From contig CM055911.1 in assembly GCA_029582155.1 (NCBI GenBank), positions 24,319,514 through 24,383,513 on the forward strand: a stretch of DNA of 64,000 bases. The letters run 5' to 3'. Below the pieces are notes generated by a model that saw only the letters and a list, made by a program, of their open reading frames with translations, had not been told where the DNA came from and did no database searches. Below are positions 1-10,519 of this stretch, in pieces; position 1 is the stretch's first letter; every line of letters starts with the position of its first letter. Position numbers and translations under genes: made by a program. The stretch is from Panopea generosa (lineage: Eukaryota; Mollusca; Bivalvia; Adapedonta; Hiatellidae).

Positions 1-1020
1 TTGGGGTTGTGGTTGTTGGGGTGGTAGAGGTGGTGGTGGTTGTGATAGTATTCGTTTTCGTGGTGTTGGTAATAGTGGTAGTTGTTGTGGTGTCATTGGT
101 GGTTGGTTTGTGGTTGTAGGGGTTGTAGTTGTACTTGTGGTGGTGGTAGGGGTGGTGGTGGTTTTAGGGTAGGTTGTGGTGGTGGTGGTGGTGATGGTTG
201 TGATAGTTGTCGTTTTCATGGTGTTGGTAAAAGTGGTAGTTGTTGTGGTTGTGGTGTCATTGGGTGTTGTGGATGTGATGGTGGTTGTGATAGTAGTCGT
301 TTTCGTTGTATAAATTAAAGTGGTAGTTGTTGTGATGTCATTGGTGGTGGTTGTGGTGGTAGTTTTAGTTGTGGTGGTGGTGGTGGTTGTTGCTGTGATA
401 ATAGTCGTTTTCGTGGTGTTGGTAATAGTGGTAGTTGTTGTGGTTGTGATGTCATTGGTGGCTGTGGTTGTAGTTGTAAGGGTGGTGGTTGTGGTGGTGG
501 TTGTGGCTATGGTTGTTGTTGTGGTGGTTGTGATAATTGTTATAGGTGTTGTGGTGATGATGGTGGTGGTTGTGGTGGTGGTTGTGGTTGTAGGGGTTGT
601 AATTGTGCTTGTGGTGATGGCTGTAAGGGTGGTGGTTGTGGCTGTTGTAAGGATGGTGGTTGTGGTGGTGGTTGTTAGGGTGGTGGTTGTGGCTATGGTT
701 GTGGTGGTGGTGGTGATGATGGTGATGGTTGTGGTTGTGGTTGTAGTTGTAGGGGTGGTAATTGTGCTTGTGGTGATGGCTGTAGGGGTGGTGGTTGTTC
801 TTGTGGTGGTTGTAAGGGTAGTGGTTGTGGTTGTAGGTGTGGTGGTTGTGCTTGTGGCGGTAGTGGTAGTGATGTTAGTCGTTTTCGTGGTGTTGGTAGT
901 ATAGTAGTTGTAGTAGTGTTTGTATTTGGTGAATGTGGTGGTTATAGTGGTGGTTGTTATGATGGTTGTTGTTGTGTTGGTGTTGGTTGTTGTAGTGGCT
1001 GTTGTTGTGATGGCGGTGAT
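1..1020. repeat. G/T-rich imperfect repeat, unit 1
   Basis: The plus strand is almost only G and T, built of GGT/TGT triplets with recurring islands such as AGTCGTTTTCGTGGTGTTGG and GATGTCATTGGTGG. This gives a degenerate higher period. Long frames of Val/Gly/Cys on plus and Thr/Pro/His on minus result from composition alone. The G-rich strand could form G-quadruplexes. The array continues left of the window. Confidence 0.85.
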
Positions 1021-1063
1021 GATCTTTGAAGTGGTCATTGTTGATGGGGGTGGCATTGGTTGT

Positions 1064-1111
<48 letters not shown>

Positions 1112-1179
1112 AAGCGGTAGCGGTAGCGGTAGCGGTAGTAGTGGTAGTGATAGTAGTAGTAGTAGTAGTGGTAGTGGTA

Positions 1180-1227
<48 letters not shown>

Positions 1228-1285
1228 TGGTAGTGGTAGTGGTAGTAGTAGTAGTCGTAGTGGTAGTAGTAGTAGTATTGGTAGT
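1064..1285. repeat. (AGT)n microsatellite, unit 1
   Basis: AGT triplets with some GGT and CGGTAG interruptions follow the G/T-rich block. Equivalent tracts of different length and interruption pattern lie at 25,915-26,116 and 37,594-37,776. The minus strand would read poly-Leu/poly-Tyr and the plus strand poly-Ser/poly-Val, which I take as non-coding. Confidence 0.9.
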
Positions 1286-1289
1286 GGTA

Positions 1290-2380
1290 GCGTTATAGTT
1301 ATCATTATCATTTAACTTACCTAGATCCTAGTCAGTAGGCGACGAACTTCTTTGGTAAATCAAAGAGAATACAGTATGACCGATATAAAGCCTATAAAGG
1401 CGAGTAAGTATCCAAGAACATGCACTCTTTAAAATGTCTAAGCAGTGTGCAACAGTATCGAGCACTTGATAGATAAAATTTAAACACACGTAATACCGGT
1501 ATATTCGTCTAAACTGCAATATAACTATATTCCTTCTAATAAATTAGCTGGTACGATTCATAAAACATGCTGACCGTGAGGCACGTGCGTGGAAATACAC
1601 ATGTATTTATTGTGTAGCGCCCATCCAAAGTGAATTTCCACGCATGGTACATGCAAACAAGCGTAGAAAAAATCGCCTTTACTGGCAACTTTTGTCCGTG
1701 AGATTATTAGTCAGCGCAGAAATCTGGGCTGCGTTCAGCACCGTTAAACAACAAACACGTTTAATGCCTGGTTGGGCCAGTGTCCAGGAAAATATGTTTG
1801 CTAACGTTATCAAACGTTTGACAGAACTGAACGCAGCCCTGCTCTGATGGAAACGAAAGTATGCTAGATAATGTGATGCGATCTTTACAAAAGCAGCGGC
1901 TGTTCATACGAACCCCTGCGATTTAGGCGCCGGAACCGTCATGTTCACCGTGCATTTTAGAGACTGGATTAGGTCCGATCGCCAAATAAAAGCCTAACAA
2001 ACCGTGTGCGTGGGGTATATATTTATGTTAAAGATCTCCGTTTGTTCGATCCGGCTATTGGTGAAATTGATTCTTATATTTTATATAGATCATTTATATA
2101 TGACGTTGCGTCAGATAGAGGCGTACAGTACGTAACACGATGTTACGTTATCTTACGTGTCGATTTTCGACTTTAATCAACGGTTCAGTCACTATTTTTG
2201 CCTATTTACGTATTTAGAAATAACAACAGGTTTATTTATATTACAAGAAACCTTTACTGAATGGGCTACTGTTTCTTGTTCTTGCAATTCGTATTCAAAG
2301 TTTACTTCTTATTTAATTACATGCATTTTCATACACAAAAAGGTAAAAAGCATTTCATATAACAACCCTTCAAATACATT
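1290..2380. other. Shared non-coding block left of the TTGA tract
   Basis: Ordinary-complexity sequence repeated at 26,120-27,200 and 37,780-38,855. Apart from the short inverted-repeat element at 1,726-1,839 I see no exon, RNA or known repeat. Small open frames here shift or end differently among the three copies. Confidence 0.5.
1726..1839. mobile_element. Candidate 114 bp MITE, unit 1
   Basis: Perfect 13 bp terminal inverted repeats, GGGCTGCGTTCAG at 1,726-1,738 and CTGAACGCAGCCC at 1,827-1,839, bound a short element whose inner flanks both carry AAACGT-type motifs. No convincing target-site duplication is visible, so it could instead be a hairpin-forming element of another kind. Confidence 0.45.
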
Positions 2381-2512
2381 GATTAATTGGTTGACTGATT
2401 GGTTGACTGAATGGTTGGCTGGATGGTTGATTGAATGATTGATTGATTGAATGTGATTGATTGATTGATTGATTGAATGTTTGATTGATTGATTGATTGA
2501 TTCATTGTATGG
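2381..2512. repeat. (TTGA)n tract, unit 1
   Basis: Imperfect TTGA/TTGG tetranucleotides that become pure TTGATTGATTGA. The matching tracts are at 27,200-27,325 and 38,860-39,026. Confidence 0.85.
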
Positions 2513-2514
2513 TT

Positions 2515-3755
2515 TGGTATAATATTTTTTAGAAGACAGACTAGATTAAAACATTGACATGGCGAAAGTATTACTATCGACGAAATAAACAATGATCTTT
2601 AATAATCATTGCACTTTCTAAATGCCCGTCGAAAATGATGTTAACGTTACTTGATTTTACGGTGTTACATTATGGCTAGACATCGGAAAAATAACACCAT
2701 AGTCATATAGGACGGCATACGTTGTTCAACAAAAAAAATAGAACTTTTAAACCGGTATATAAATTAACAATTAACAACATTGGTCAATTATTTTATAGAT
2801 GTTACATCGCGGCTAGACATTTAATTTCACTGACTTGATATCGATAAAAACGTCATTCTTTAATTTCTCTAAAAATAGGTTTTCATTAAAATGATATAAG
2901 GAACTATTTTCTTGATAAAATGGAGAAAGTAGAGCATAAGAAAGCATTTTAAATTGAATTTTTACATAGCGAATTGATGAAAGAAAAAAACCTTACGCTT
3001 CATGTTATCACTTATACTGATTTCCGATTTGAAATTGTGATATCACTTAGAACTCTCGACAGCACGTCAAATAACGGACTTTGGGCGAGAAATTATAGCC
3101 TGGAATCATTATTCATGCGTTATTCATAATCGGATTTACTTTTTTTGTTTTATCTTACGGTGATTTTTTTCCATTTTTTTTTTACGTTCCTGACATTTTA
3201 TTTTGTTTATTATAAAAACATATTCTTTAAAAAAAAAAAATTAAATTAAAAAAATATTTTTTTTAATTTGTATTTGTAAAAATAACTGAATATAATGGTA
3301 TATATTTAAAATTTCGATAAATGACGATATTTTAAAATTTGCAAGTACGAGATTTTTTGCTATGTACGCCAACATCTGGCGTGCGTGTGTGCGTGCGAAG
3401 GAAGTAAATGTTTACGCTTTCAGAATCTTATTATAGGTTATAGGGTTGCTGAAAGTCTAAATTTGGCTATACCACCTAGTAGTAGTATATTAGCGTCTCG
3501 TATTTAATTAACGCTACGTAAGCCAAACAGTAAGTAAGGTAGTTGCTGGGTTTGCAGGTCCATGATGAAATAAAGGTAGACATTATAACCAAAACAGTTA
3601 GATAATGTGTCTATGTAACAAATATAAAACACCTAACATGGCACGATACGCTTTAGAACAATAAATTGATGTACATACATGGAGAGCACTATTCATCACT
3701 TTTCTCGAATGACAGACGCATATATATTCTTGATAAAAACGCATGAACGGTAGAA
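2515..3755. other. Shared AT-rich non-coding block
   Basis: Present in all three units (27,328-28,488 and 39,030-40,100) with small indels. Two imperfect copies of a motif near GTTACAT..GGCTAGACAT lie at 2,666 and 2,800. No coding or RNA signal seen. Confidence 0.5.
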
Positions 3756-3757
3756 AT

Positions 3758-4052
3758 TTAAATGATAGATTGAATATTTAGCGTCATTTTTATGCCATCA
3801 ATGGCTAAGAGACGATCAGTTAACCTAACTACTGTTTCCTTGGATCCTGGAAGGTTAACCAGTACTCGAGCACACCACATCTCCGCAAGTTACCGATACT
3901 GACTTTCTCACTTGAACCAGCGGTGAGAGACGAAATTCAATGATAATGAGACGCAATGTCGTATATTAATCATCACGAAGAATGTGGCCGGGCATAAATT
4001 CGAACTTTGATTGTCAGACGCACGTACGACTGAACTAATCGGACCCGGTGAG
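3758..4052 (-). mobile_element. SINE A (tRNA-headed), unit 1
   Basis: Read on minus: a degenerate tRNA head (GGGTCCGATTAGTTCAGTCG, then a B-box AGTTCGAAT), a body containing CGTCTCTCACCGCTG, CTTGCGGAGAT and GTACTGGTTAACC, and an ATTCAATC-type tail. The same body recurs at many places on both strands of this window, which supports a dispersed SINE family. Confidence 0.75.
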
Positions 4053-4249
4053 GATTATTAAAGTACACACATAAAATACGTTCTCGAAACTCAAGATCTA
4101 CTATAAAAAATTCATCATGAATCCCAAATCCAAACTGTGAATCATTTAAAAATTCTTTGACATATTCAGGAGCTATAAATTGGAATTCCGTACCAGATTT
4201 TGTCAAGTTGTCAGATGTGGGTTTTTTTACTGTTTAAAGTGGAGATCAT

Positions 4250-5525
4250 AGTTTACCAACCAATATATAATAATAAATATTATACCAACCACATATATAA
4301 TAATCAATAGTATACCAATCAATAAATAATAATAAATAGTATACCAACCATATATATAATAATAAATAGTATACCAACCATATATATAATAATAAATAGT
4401 ATACCAACCGATATATAATAATAATAAATAGTATACCAACCAATATATAATAATAAATAGTATACCAACCACATATATACTAATAAATAGTATATCAACC
4501 ATATATATAATAATAAATAGTAAACCAACCAATATATAAAAATAAATACTATACTAACCAATATATAATAATGAATAGTATACCAACCATATATATAATA
4601 ATAAAAAGTATACCAACCACATATATAATAATAATTAGTATATCAACCATGTATATTATAATAAATAATATACCAACCAATATATAATGAGAAATAGTAT
4701 ACCAATCAATAGATAATGAGAAATAGTATACCAACCAAACAAAATGATAAATAGTATACCAACCAATATATAATGAGAAATAGTATACCAACCAATATAT
4801 AATGAGAAATAATATACCAACCAATAAATAATGATAAATAGTATACCAACCACATATATAATAATAAATAGTATACCAACTACATATATAATAATAAATA
4901 GTATACCAACCAATACAAAATGAAAAATAGTATACCAACCAATATATAATGAGAATGAGTATACCAACCACATATATAATAATAAATAGTATACCAACCA
5001 CATATATAATAATAAATAGTATACCAACCAATATATAATGATAAATAGTATACCAACCACATATATGATAATAGATAGTATACCAACCACATATATAATA
5101 ATAATAGTATACCAACCACATATATAATATAAAATAGTAAATCGACAAATATATAATAATAAATAGTATACTAACCATATATATAATAATAAATAGTATA
5201 CCAGCCCATATATAATAATAAATAGTATACCAACCACATATATAATAATAGATAGTATACCAACCACATATATAATAATAATAGTATACCAACCACATAT
5301 ATAATATAAAAATAGTAAACCAACCAATATATAATAATAAATAGTATACCAACCATATATATAATAATAAATAGTATACCAACCACATATATAATAATAA
5401 ATGGTATACCAACCAATATATAATGATAAATATTATACCAACCACATATACAATAATTAATAGTATACCAACCAATATATAATGAGAAATAGTATACCAA
5501 CCAATATATAATGAGAAATAGTATA
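4250..5525. repeat. 29-30 bp AT-rich minisatellite, unit 1
   Basis: About 43 tandem copies of a monomer with core AGTATACCAACCA followed by (C)ATATATAATAATAAAT. Variants alternate between 29 and 30 bp, with some units carrying AATGAGAAAT. Because the minus strand of the monomer lacks stops in every frame, long hydrophobic open frames (I, Y, L, V, W) appear. They are not a credible gene. Confidence 0.95.
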
Positions 5526-5529
5526 TAAC

Positions 5530-5656
5530 AAATTTGACAAATCACGATCGAAGTCTTTATTGGTAGATCTACACCATGCATTGCCGTGACGGAGAATCGA
5601 ACTCACGACCCTCCAATCACGAGTTCGATGCTCTACCACTGCACTACGCTTTCCAT
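5530..5656 (-). mobile_element. SINE C (tRNA-like head), unit 1
   Basis: On minus, TGGAAAGCGTAGTGCAGTGG provides an A-box and GAGTTCGATTCTCC a B-box. The anticodon stem has a mismatch, so this is tRNA-derived and not a convincing tRNA gene. A short body follows and runs straight into the minisatellite. Confidence 0.65.
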
Positions 5657-5704
5657 ACGTTGAATGTTTAACCTATGTTTTCTTGATAAAATATTATTAT
5701 GAAT

Positions 5705-5935
5705 GGAGTTTAAGGCCATGTTCAACACATTTCAGGTTATATATGGCATATCCAGTTTTACTGGTGGAGGAAGACCTCAGACTGAGTAGAACCTTCCTTC
5801 AAGGCCGCAAGTAACTGGAAACGATTTCACATACAGTTTTTGGTGCGAGCGGGACTCGAACCTACGACCTTAGCGGTGAGAGGTAAGTTAACATGAGACG
5901 GCGCATTAGACCACTTGGTCACAGAGGAATCTACT
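5705..5935 (-). mobile_element. SINE B (class II tRNA-like head), unit 1
   Basis: On minus, TGACCAAGTGG is a good A-box and GGTTCGAGTCC a perfect B-box, with a long variable arm between, as in Leu or Ser tRNAs. The body contains CTTCCTCCACCAGTAAAACT and a 3' end GTGTTGAACATGGCC. Partial plus-strand copies at 15,088 and 47,078 share the same body. Confidence 0.75.
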
Positions 5936-6182
5936 TGTTCAAACAAGTTTGACAAGTTTGAAAAGTTTGTCAAGTTAATTTCCATTATTTCCAGAAGGTC
6001 TGAGACCCATGCGGAATAGTCACATATATGTGATTACAAATGAGACGACACAATAGTGTAAAGTTAACTTCGTATAACCATGATAACATAATTGTATACA
6101 ATATCATAAAGCACTTAATTCTATGATATTATATAATGATAAAAGTTTAATAGTAATTGCCATGGTTAAACTACTTGATAGA

Positions 6183-6213
6183 GGGGGTGGGGGGGGGGGG
6201 GGGGGGGGGGGGG
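6183..6213. repeat. Poly(G) run, unit 1
   Basis: About 30 G with one T, 3' of the TLP gene on its template side. Counterparts at 29,764-29,788 and 42,479-42,494 differ in length, as expected for a slippage-prone or hard-to-sequence homopolymer. Confidence 0.9.
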
Positions 6214-6235
6214 CGGTATTGATATAAATGCTTGA

Positions 6236-6495
6236 AATAGATTGATTGATTGAATATTTAGCGTTATTAATGCCGTCGTGGGCTAATAGACGTTCAGTTA
6301 ACCTAACCACTGTTTCCTGGGATTCGGAAAGGTTAACCAGTACTCGAGCACAACCTATCTCCGCAAGTAACTAATAACTTCTCTACTTGAATCAGCGGTG
6401 AGAGACGAATGATGATGAGACACAATGTCGTACGTCACGGAGACTGTTACGGGGCGGGGATTCAAACTCACGAACCCTGGATTACAGATTGAAAT
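6236..6495 (-). mobile_element. SINE A just downstream of TLP copy 1
   Basis: Body motifs as in the copy at 3,758, with the B-box region GAGTTTGAATCCCC. Its head end lies about 70 bases beyond the TLP stop codon in the same orientation, so it could supply the 3' untranslated region or poly(A) site of the gene. Confidence 0.7.
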
Positions 6496-6564
6496 AGAGG
6501 GTGTTGTGGATAACAAATGATCAAAATTAGAATAATGTTTTATAATCGTATCACGGTGAAAAAT

Positions 6565-9500
6565 TTAGCAGAATGTAATATCATAAGCAGATCGACCGCC
6601 ATTTCCACGGCAGGTGAATGTACTTGTTTGGTCATCGTAAGCGTAGCTGTAAGCTTCTCGGCAAGCTTTTTTAAATGTCCGTGCGTATCCAAAATATGGG
6701 CATGTTTGGGGCGTGTTGTGAGCGTTACGACAGCAGTAGTCGTCTCTGTTGAAAGCCAGGCATGCGCTCTTGCACGCCACGACGCCGCCCGTTCCGTGTA
6801 CCTGCAGTTCACGGGGACACATGGCGTTTAGATTGGTGTTACATCCCGCTCTGCCGCAGTAGTAGTGACCGTGGTTAGCGGTGTCGTGGGTTCCGGGGGT
6901 GGGGGCCATGGATAGTTTGAGGTTGAAGCCATCTACAAGGCTGATGTCATAAAAGTCCTGGTTTCCTGCGCCGTCAAACGTGATCTCTGCCAGGGTTGCT
7001 GTAACATAAAAATGAAATATTAAAACTATCTGTCTCTTGTTAAAACTTTAAAACATATATTTCATATATACGTTTTTTTCATACATTTATGCATGGAACG
7101 ACTGAGTAGAAAACAGTAAATTACAACACGTGGATATTCAGAATAACTCATTGATAAAACCAAGATGTTTTAAAGTTGCTCCAGTAGATTTCAGTATAAC
7201 TCTGGATTTCAATTTGAAATAAAATTTGAAACTTTTGCAATAAGTTTTTCCCCAGACAAACAGAATAGAATTAATAGGGCTTTACGGCGTACCAACACAT
7301 TATAGGTTATTCGACGCCAACAGGAAGGAAGATTCCAGATTCACTATACATGTACAAAAACAACAAATTAACATACAGATCTAAAAAAAACACATCAACT
7401 AATGAATATGCAGAATGAACCTAGACCCTTGATACTCATCCTCGCTGTTCCTGGGATCCGACAAGCAGTTAAACAGTACTTGATACACTCAGTTCCCGCA
7501 AGTCACTGACAACTTCCCCACATATTGTGAGGTGGGAGATTCGTGACAGTTTCTAGCCAAATATCAGAGACTGAGAAAATGCAGGGATTCGAACTAAGAC
7601 CCGTGAATGTACAGACAGACGAATTACTGACTGAGTTAGCTGGCCCCACATTGTTTATAAAATATTCCCCTTCGTTCTATTGGTAACGATTTTTTAAAAA
7701 AGTGTACTTATGTAAAAACTGTTCATACTATAATGTAAAAAAACTAAACTCTTCAGTGTAAGGACTCCGAGATAGTTTTTATTCCAAATCAATAAAGTAC
7801 TGCCGATGTGAAGTTAAGTAAGTGAAAACTGATATCTTGCGATATTTAGTTAACTGAATATCGATATTAAGCCATGTGAAAATCGATAGTTCGCGGTATT
7901 TGAGGACTTTCCCGAATATAGATACCTGGGGGGATACCGCCTGCACCGGAACAGTGTAAGCGACCGCCACCACAATCTCCTGTTTCACAACTGCTACCCC
8001 CACAGCCTGTCCTGCCCCAGACACGCCCTGACCAATGATCTCTAACCGTCAGGGTATGTGACCGGCCGCTGTATAACTTAAAACCACCTGGGAAATAAAA
8101 TCGCAAAATTATCGATTATCATCACAGAACACTATGGAACAGGTAATCGTTAATAGCTAATTAACAAATTAATAATTAATTAACAAATAATAACACTGTG
8201 ACTCTGGTAATCATTAACCATTAACTGTCTACATCAGATCAGCAATAAAACTTTCAAAAGACGAGGTTCACGGATCCCCAAAAGTGCCCTGATTAATGAA
8301 ATGAAGTTTTTTGCAAAATTTAATAATTTCTATTTTAACCATACTTTATTCTTTTGAAAAATATATATTTTTTGTTTTTTCAGTTTTTCATTTTTCACTC
8401 AATACATCACCGTTAAAATGTACATGTAGAGCGAAAATATGCAATTTTCCCTACATTTTAAGCTATTTTATATAAATATATTATGACGGTTTTATTAACG
8501 GTGAAGGATCTCTTGTTACAAGTAAATATGTACAGTTATTACCCATAGTGCACTATAAAATGAACAGAATAAAAAGTTTTGTGTGGCTAGAATGCCTTTA
8601 CTATACATACAATGTATATAAAAAAAATGGCGGGAAAGGAAAATTTGCCTTAATTTTAACCGTAATTGGAGTCATTCTATGAATAGAAAAAAAAACATAA
8701 AATTAAAAAATAAAATATACATAATTTAAAAGAATACTTTTTATCTAATAATACAAATACACCAAGCTTTGCTGGAAAATAAGTATTCACAATAAATGCC
8801 TTTTACATGGTCATTATTGGGACTTCATGAATTTGGTCCTTTGAGACCGAATCATTGAAACTTTATAGTAAGAAAATATTAAAAAATAACTCTTTTTATA
8901 AGGCCTCTTTGACTGTCCTACATATACGTATATAACATATTTTGTTTTTTAACATGTAAAGTCACCAAAAATACTTCCAAAATATTGTGTATTATTTCTC
9001 ATACTAAATATGTTATTATACTTTTGGCACGATTATAAATATAATTTACTACATAGTTGAGCCCTTTTGTGTCACGGTAGCAAGATGGTTGCATTAAAAA
9101 AAACGTCCTATGTAATTTGGTTTGAAATATTTTCAAAGACAGTTCATAGGGGCATATACTGCAATAAGACATTACTGGTGTTAAACAGTGACTTATATAG
9201 AATTTTAACTGATGCGGCATGTTTTTACGAGCATTTGAGGCCCTTTCTAAAAAAAACATCATTGGTAAGTGTAGTATGCCCCCCACGCCCCCCCCCCCCC
9301 CCCCCCCCCAAAAATGGTCTGTGAAAATAACAATATATTTTATAATAGGTTTCGATGTATCGAAAAAAAATTCTATGTGAAATATTGTTTTTACCGTCGA
9401 AATTTTATACCTTATTTTATATAAAACAAAGAACAACATTCAACTGTGTAGTCAGACCTATAGGGTCACAAAACAAGAGGTTTGGGCTATGGCTTACCAT

Positions 9501-9627
9501 TGCTGCCAGAGGGAGGGAGGACACCAACCCATACTTCCTTGCCACAATTGTTTCTAATATGCATTTGATGTTTGCCATTGACAACGGCTATGCCAACGAG
9601 CGATAAAATCAGTGCCAGTGACGCCAT
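6565..9627 (-). CDS. Thaumatin-like protein, copy 1 (three exons)
   Basis: Exons on the minus strand are 9627-9498, 8087-7926 and 6998-6565, with GT-AG introns, both in phase 1, giving 241 residues. Residues 1-18 (MASLALILSLVGIAVVNG) look like a signal peptide, so the product should be secreted. Exon 2 carries WSGRVWGRTGC and CETGDCGGGRLHC, close to the thaumatin signature. Exon 3 carries PPATLAEITF across the splice, DFYDISLVDGFN, CKSACLAF, DDYCC and YSYAYDDQTSTFTC. There are 16 cysteines, the canonical number for large TLPs. The acidic-cleft set R69, E102, D115, D120 and D219/D220 is present. The ATG has G at -3 and +4. Family members bind or hydrolyse beta-1,3-glucan and often inhibit fungi; which activity applies here is unknown. 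Intron 2 holds a SINE. No AATAAA is obvious in the roughly 70 bases after the TAA. Confidence 0.93.
7415..7650 (-). mobile_element. SINE A-like element in intron 2 of TLP copy 1
   Basis: A more diverged relative (TTCCTGGGATCC, CCCGCAAGTCACTGACAAC on plus; tRNA-like AGCTAACTCAGTCAG and AGTTCGAATCCC on minus). It is present at the same place in all three units, so its insertion predates the duplications. Confidence 0.6.
9278..9309. repeat. Poly(C) run in intron 1 of TLP copy 1
   Basis: About 30 C with two interruptions. The site in unit 2 is only CCCCCCACGCCACCCC (33,173), so the run expanded in unit 1 or contracted in unit 2. Confidence 0.85.
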
Positions 9628-9751
9628 GACAGTTTACTGAATAAAATAAATGAATACATTGTAGCTGTACAGTAATAAAATGAATGAACAATAATGAACG
9701 GCTAATATTAAGAAATGATCGAATGAATTAATTATTTTGAGAGCGTAGCCC

Positions 9752-9770
9752 AATTAGTTTGAAACTAATT
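9752..9770. promoter_or_regulatory. 19 bp palindrome upstream of TLP copy 1
   Basis: AATTAGTTTGAAACTAATT is a perfect inverted repeat about 125 bases 5' of the TLP start codon. It also occurs at 33,628-33,646 and, slightly changed but still palindromic, at 46,167-46,185. A dimeric regulator site is one reading; a breakpoint-prone hairpin is another. Confidence 0.35.
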
Positions 9771-9886
9771 CATTCATTCATTCATTCATTCATTCATTCA
9801 TTCATTCATTCATTCATTCATTCATTCATTCATTCATTCATTCATTCATTCATTCATTCATTCACATTCATTCATTCATTCATTCA
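9768..9886. repeat. (ATTC)n microsatellite upstream of TLP copy 1
   Basis: About 29 ATTC tetramers, nearly pure, starting at the palindrome about 140 bases 5' of the gene. Unit 2 has about nine and unit 3 none. Confidence 0.9.
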
Positions 9887-9889
9887 CTC

Positions 9890-10519
9890 AGTCAGTGAAA
9901 TAAATCAGTTGACATGTTTTGGTGTTATTTTAAAAATATTTTCAAATGTATTTGACAACTAAATATTTAATTAAAATTAGTCTAATACATTCTATCAAAA
10001 ATTTGTACAATTTTTCGAAAGAAAACAACAAGATTTCCTATATTGAAAAAAATATTTATTTGACTTAAATTATTTCTATCTCTATTTTTCTTGGTAAAAA
10101 AGATGACAAAAGTTGGGGGGAAAATATCGAATTTAAATTTTGTTAAAAAATGGACATGTTTTTGGCTTCAATCTAGATACATGTAGTTAATAATCACTGA
10201 CTTATACTTAATACAAATATTGACAATATGAAATTCACGCCTACAATAATAAGCAGAAAAAATAACTGTAAAAAGGACCAATGTCTTAATTTTTATTTCT
10301 TAATTTCATCAAGATTAATTCATTTTTCAAAATCAATCACCAAGCGTCATCATGAAAACAACAAACAAATGCTCTGTTTGCAAATTACCCTTCATGATCA
10401 GTTTATTAGGGGCATCCTACTGTTATATGACCAATAAACGTATGACCCGAGGCAAATAAAGACAATAAAACTGATTAATTTATCCCGCGTTGCAACGTTA
10501 CGACAAACTACTTTTAACG
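9890..10519. other. Distal AT-rich spacer shared by units 1 and 2
   Basis: Matches 33,685-34,309 with scattered substitutions and is absent from unit 3. No gene or repeat recognised. Confidence 0.5.

Larger units (their letters stand above)
1..10519. repeat. Segmental duplication unit 1 (left end outside window)
   Basis: This stretch aligns along its length with 24,297-34,309 and, up to the palindrome at 9,752-9,770, with 37,049-46,185, in the same orientation. Homology with unit 2 stops at 10,519, just after CTTTTAACG. It carries about 80 bases near 3,100-3,175 that units 2 and 3 both lack. It holds the longest ATTC microsatellite and a full-length minisatellite. Confidence 0.9.

Noticed and set aside
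320-904. Long Val-rich open frame in the G/T block, and the matching Thr/Pro/His frames elsewhere
   Set aside because: Composition artefact of GGT/TGT triplets; no start context, splice signal or conserved length among the three units.
1644-1847. 67-codon frame (MVHANKRRKN...)
   Set aside because: Covers the candidate MITE and is not kept in units 2 and 3.
2157-2438. 93-codon frame present in all three units (MSIFDFNQRF...)
   Set aside because: Shared only because the units are recent duplicates. Its end runs into the TTGA tract and differs in each unit; no homology recognised.
4549-5475. 308-codon hydrophobic frame that looks like a membrane protein
   Set aside because: It is the minus strand of the 29/30 bp minisatellite, which has no stops. 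Monomer order is reshuffled between units and the frame is not conserved.
5580-5656. Functional tRNA gene on minus
   Set aside because: A and B boxes are good but the anticodon stem is mismatched, and the element has a SINE-like 3' extension with a second copy in unit 3.
6517-6831. 104-codon plus-strand frame at TLP exon 3, and the 90-codon minus-strand frame
   Set aside because: Shadows of the real TLP exon, whose frame carries all family motifs.
9355-9606. 83-codon plus-strand frame over TLP exon 1
   Set aside because: Antisense shadow of the signal-peptide exon.
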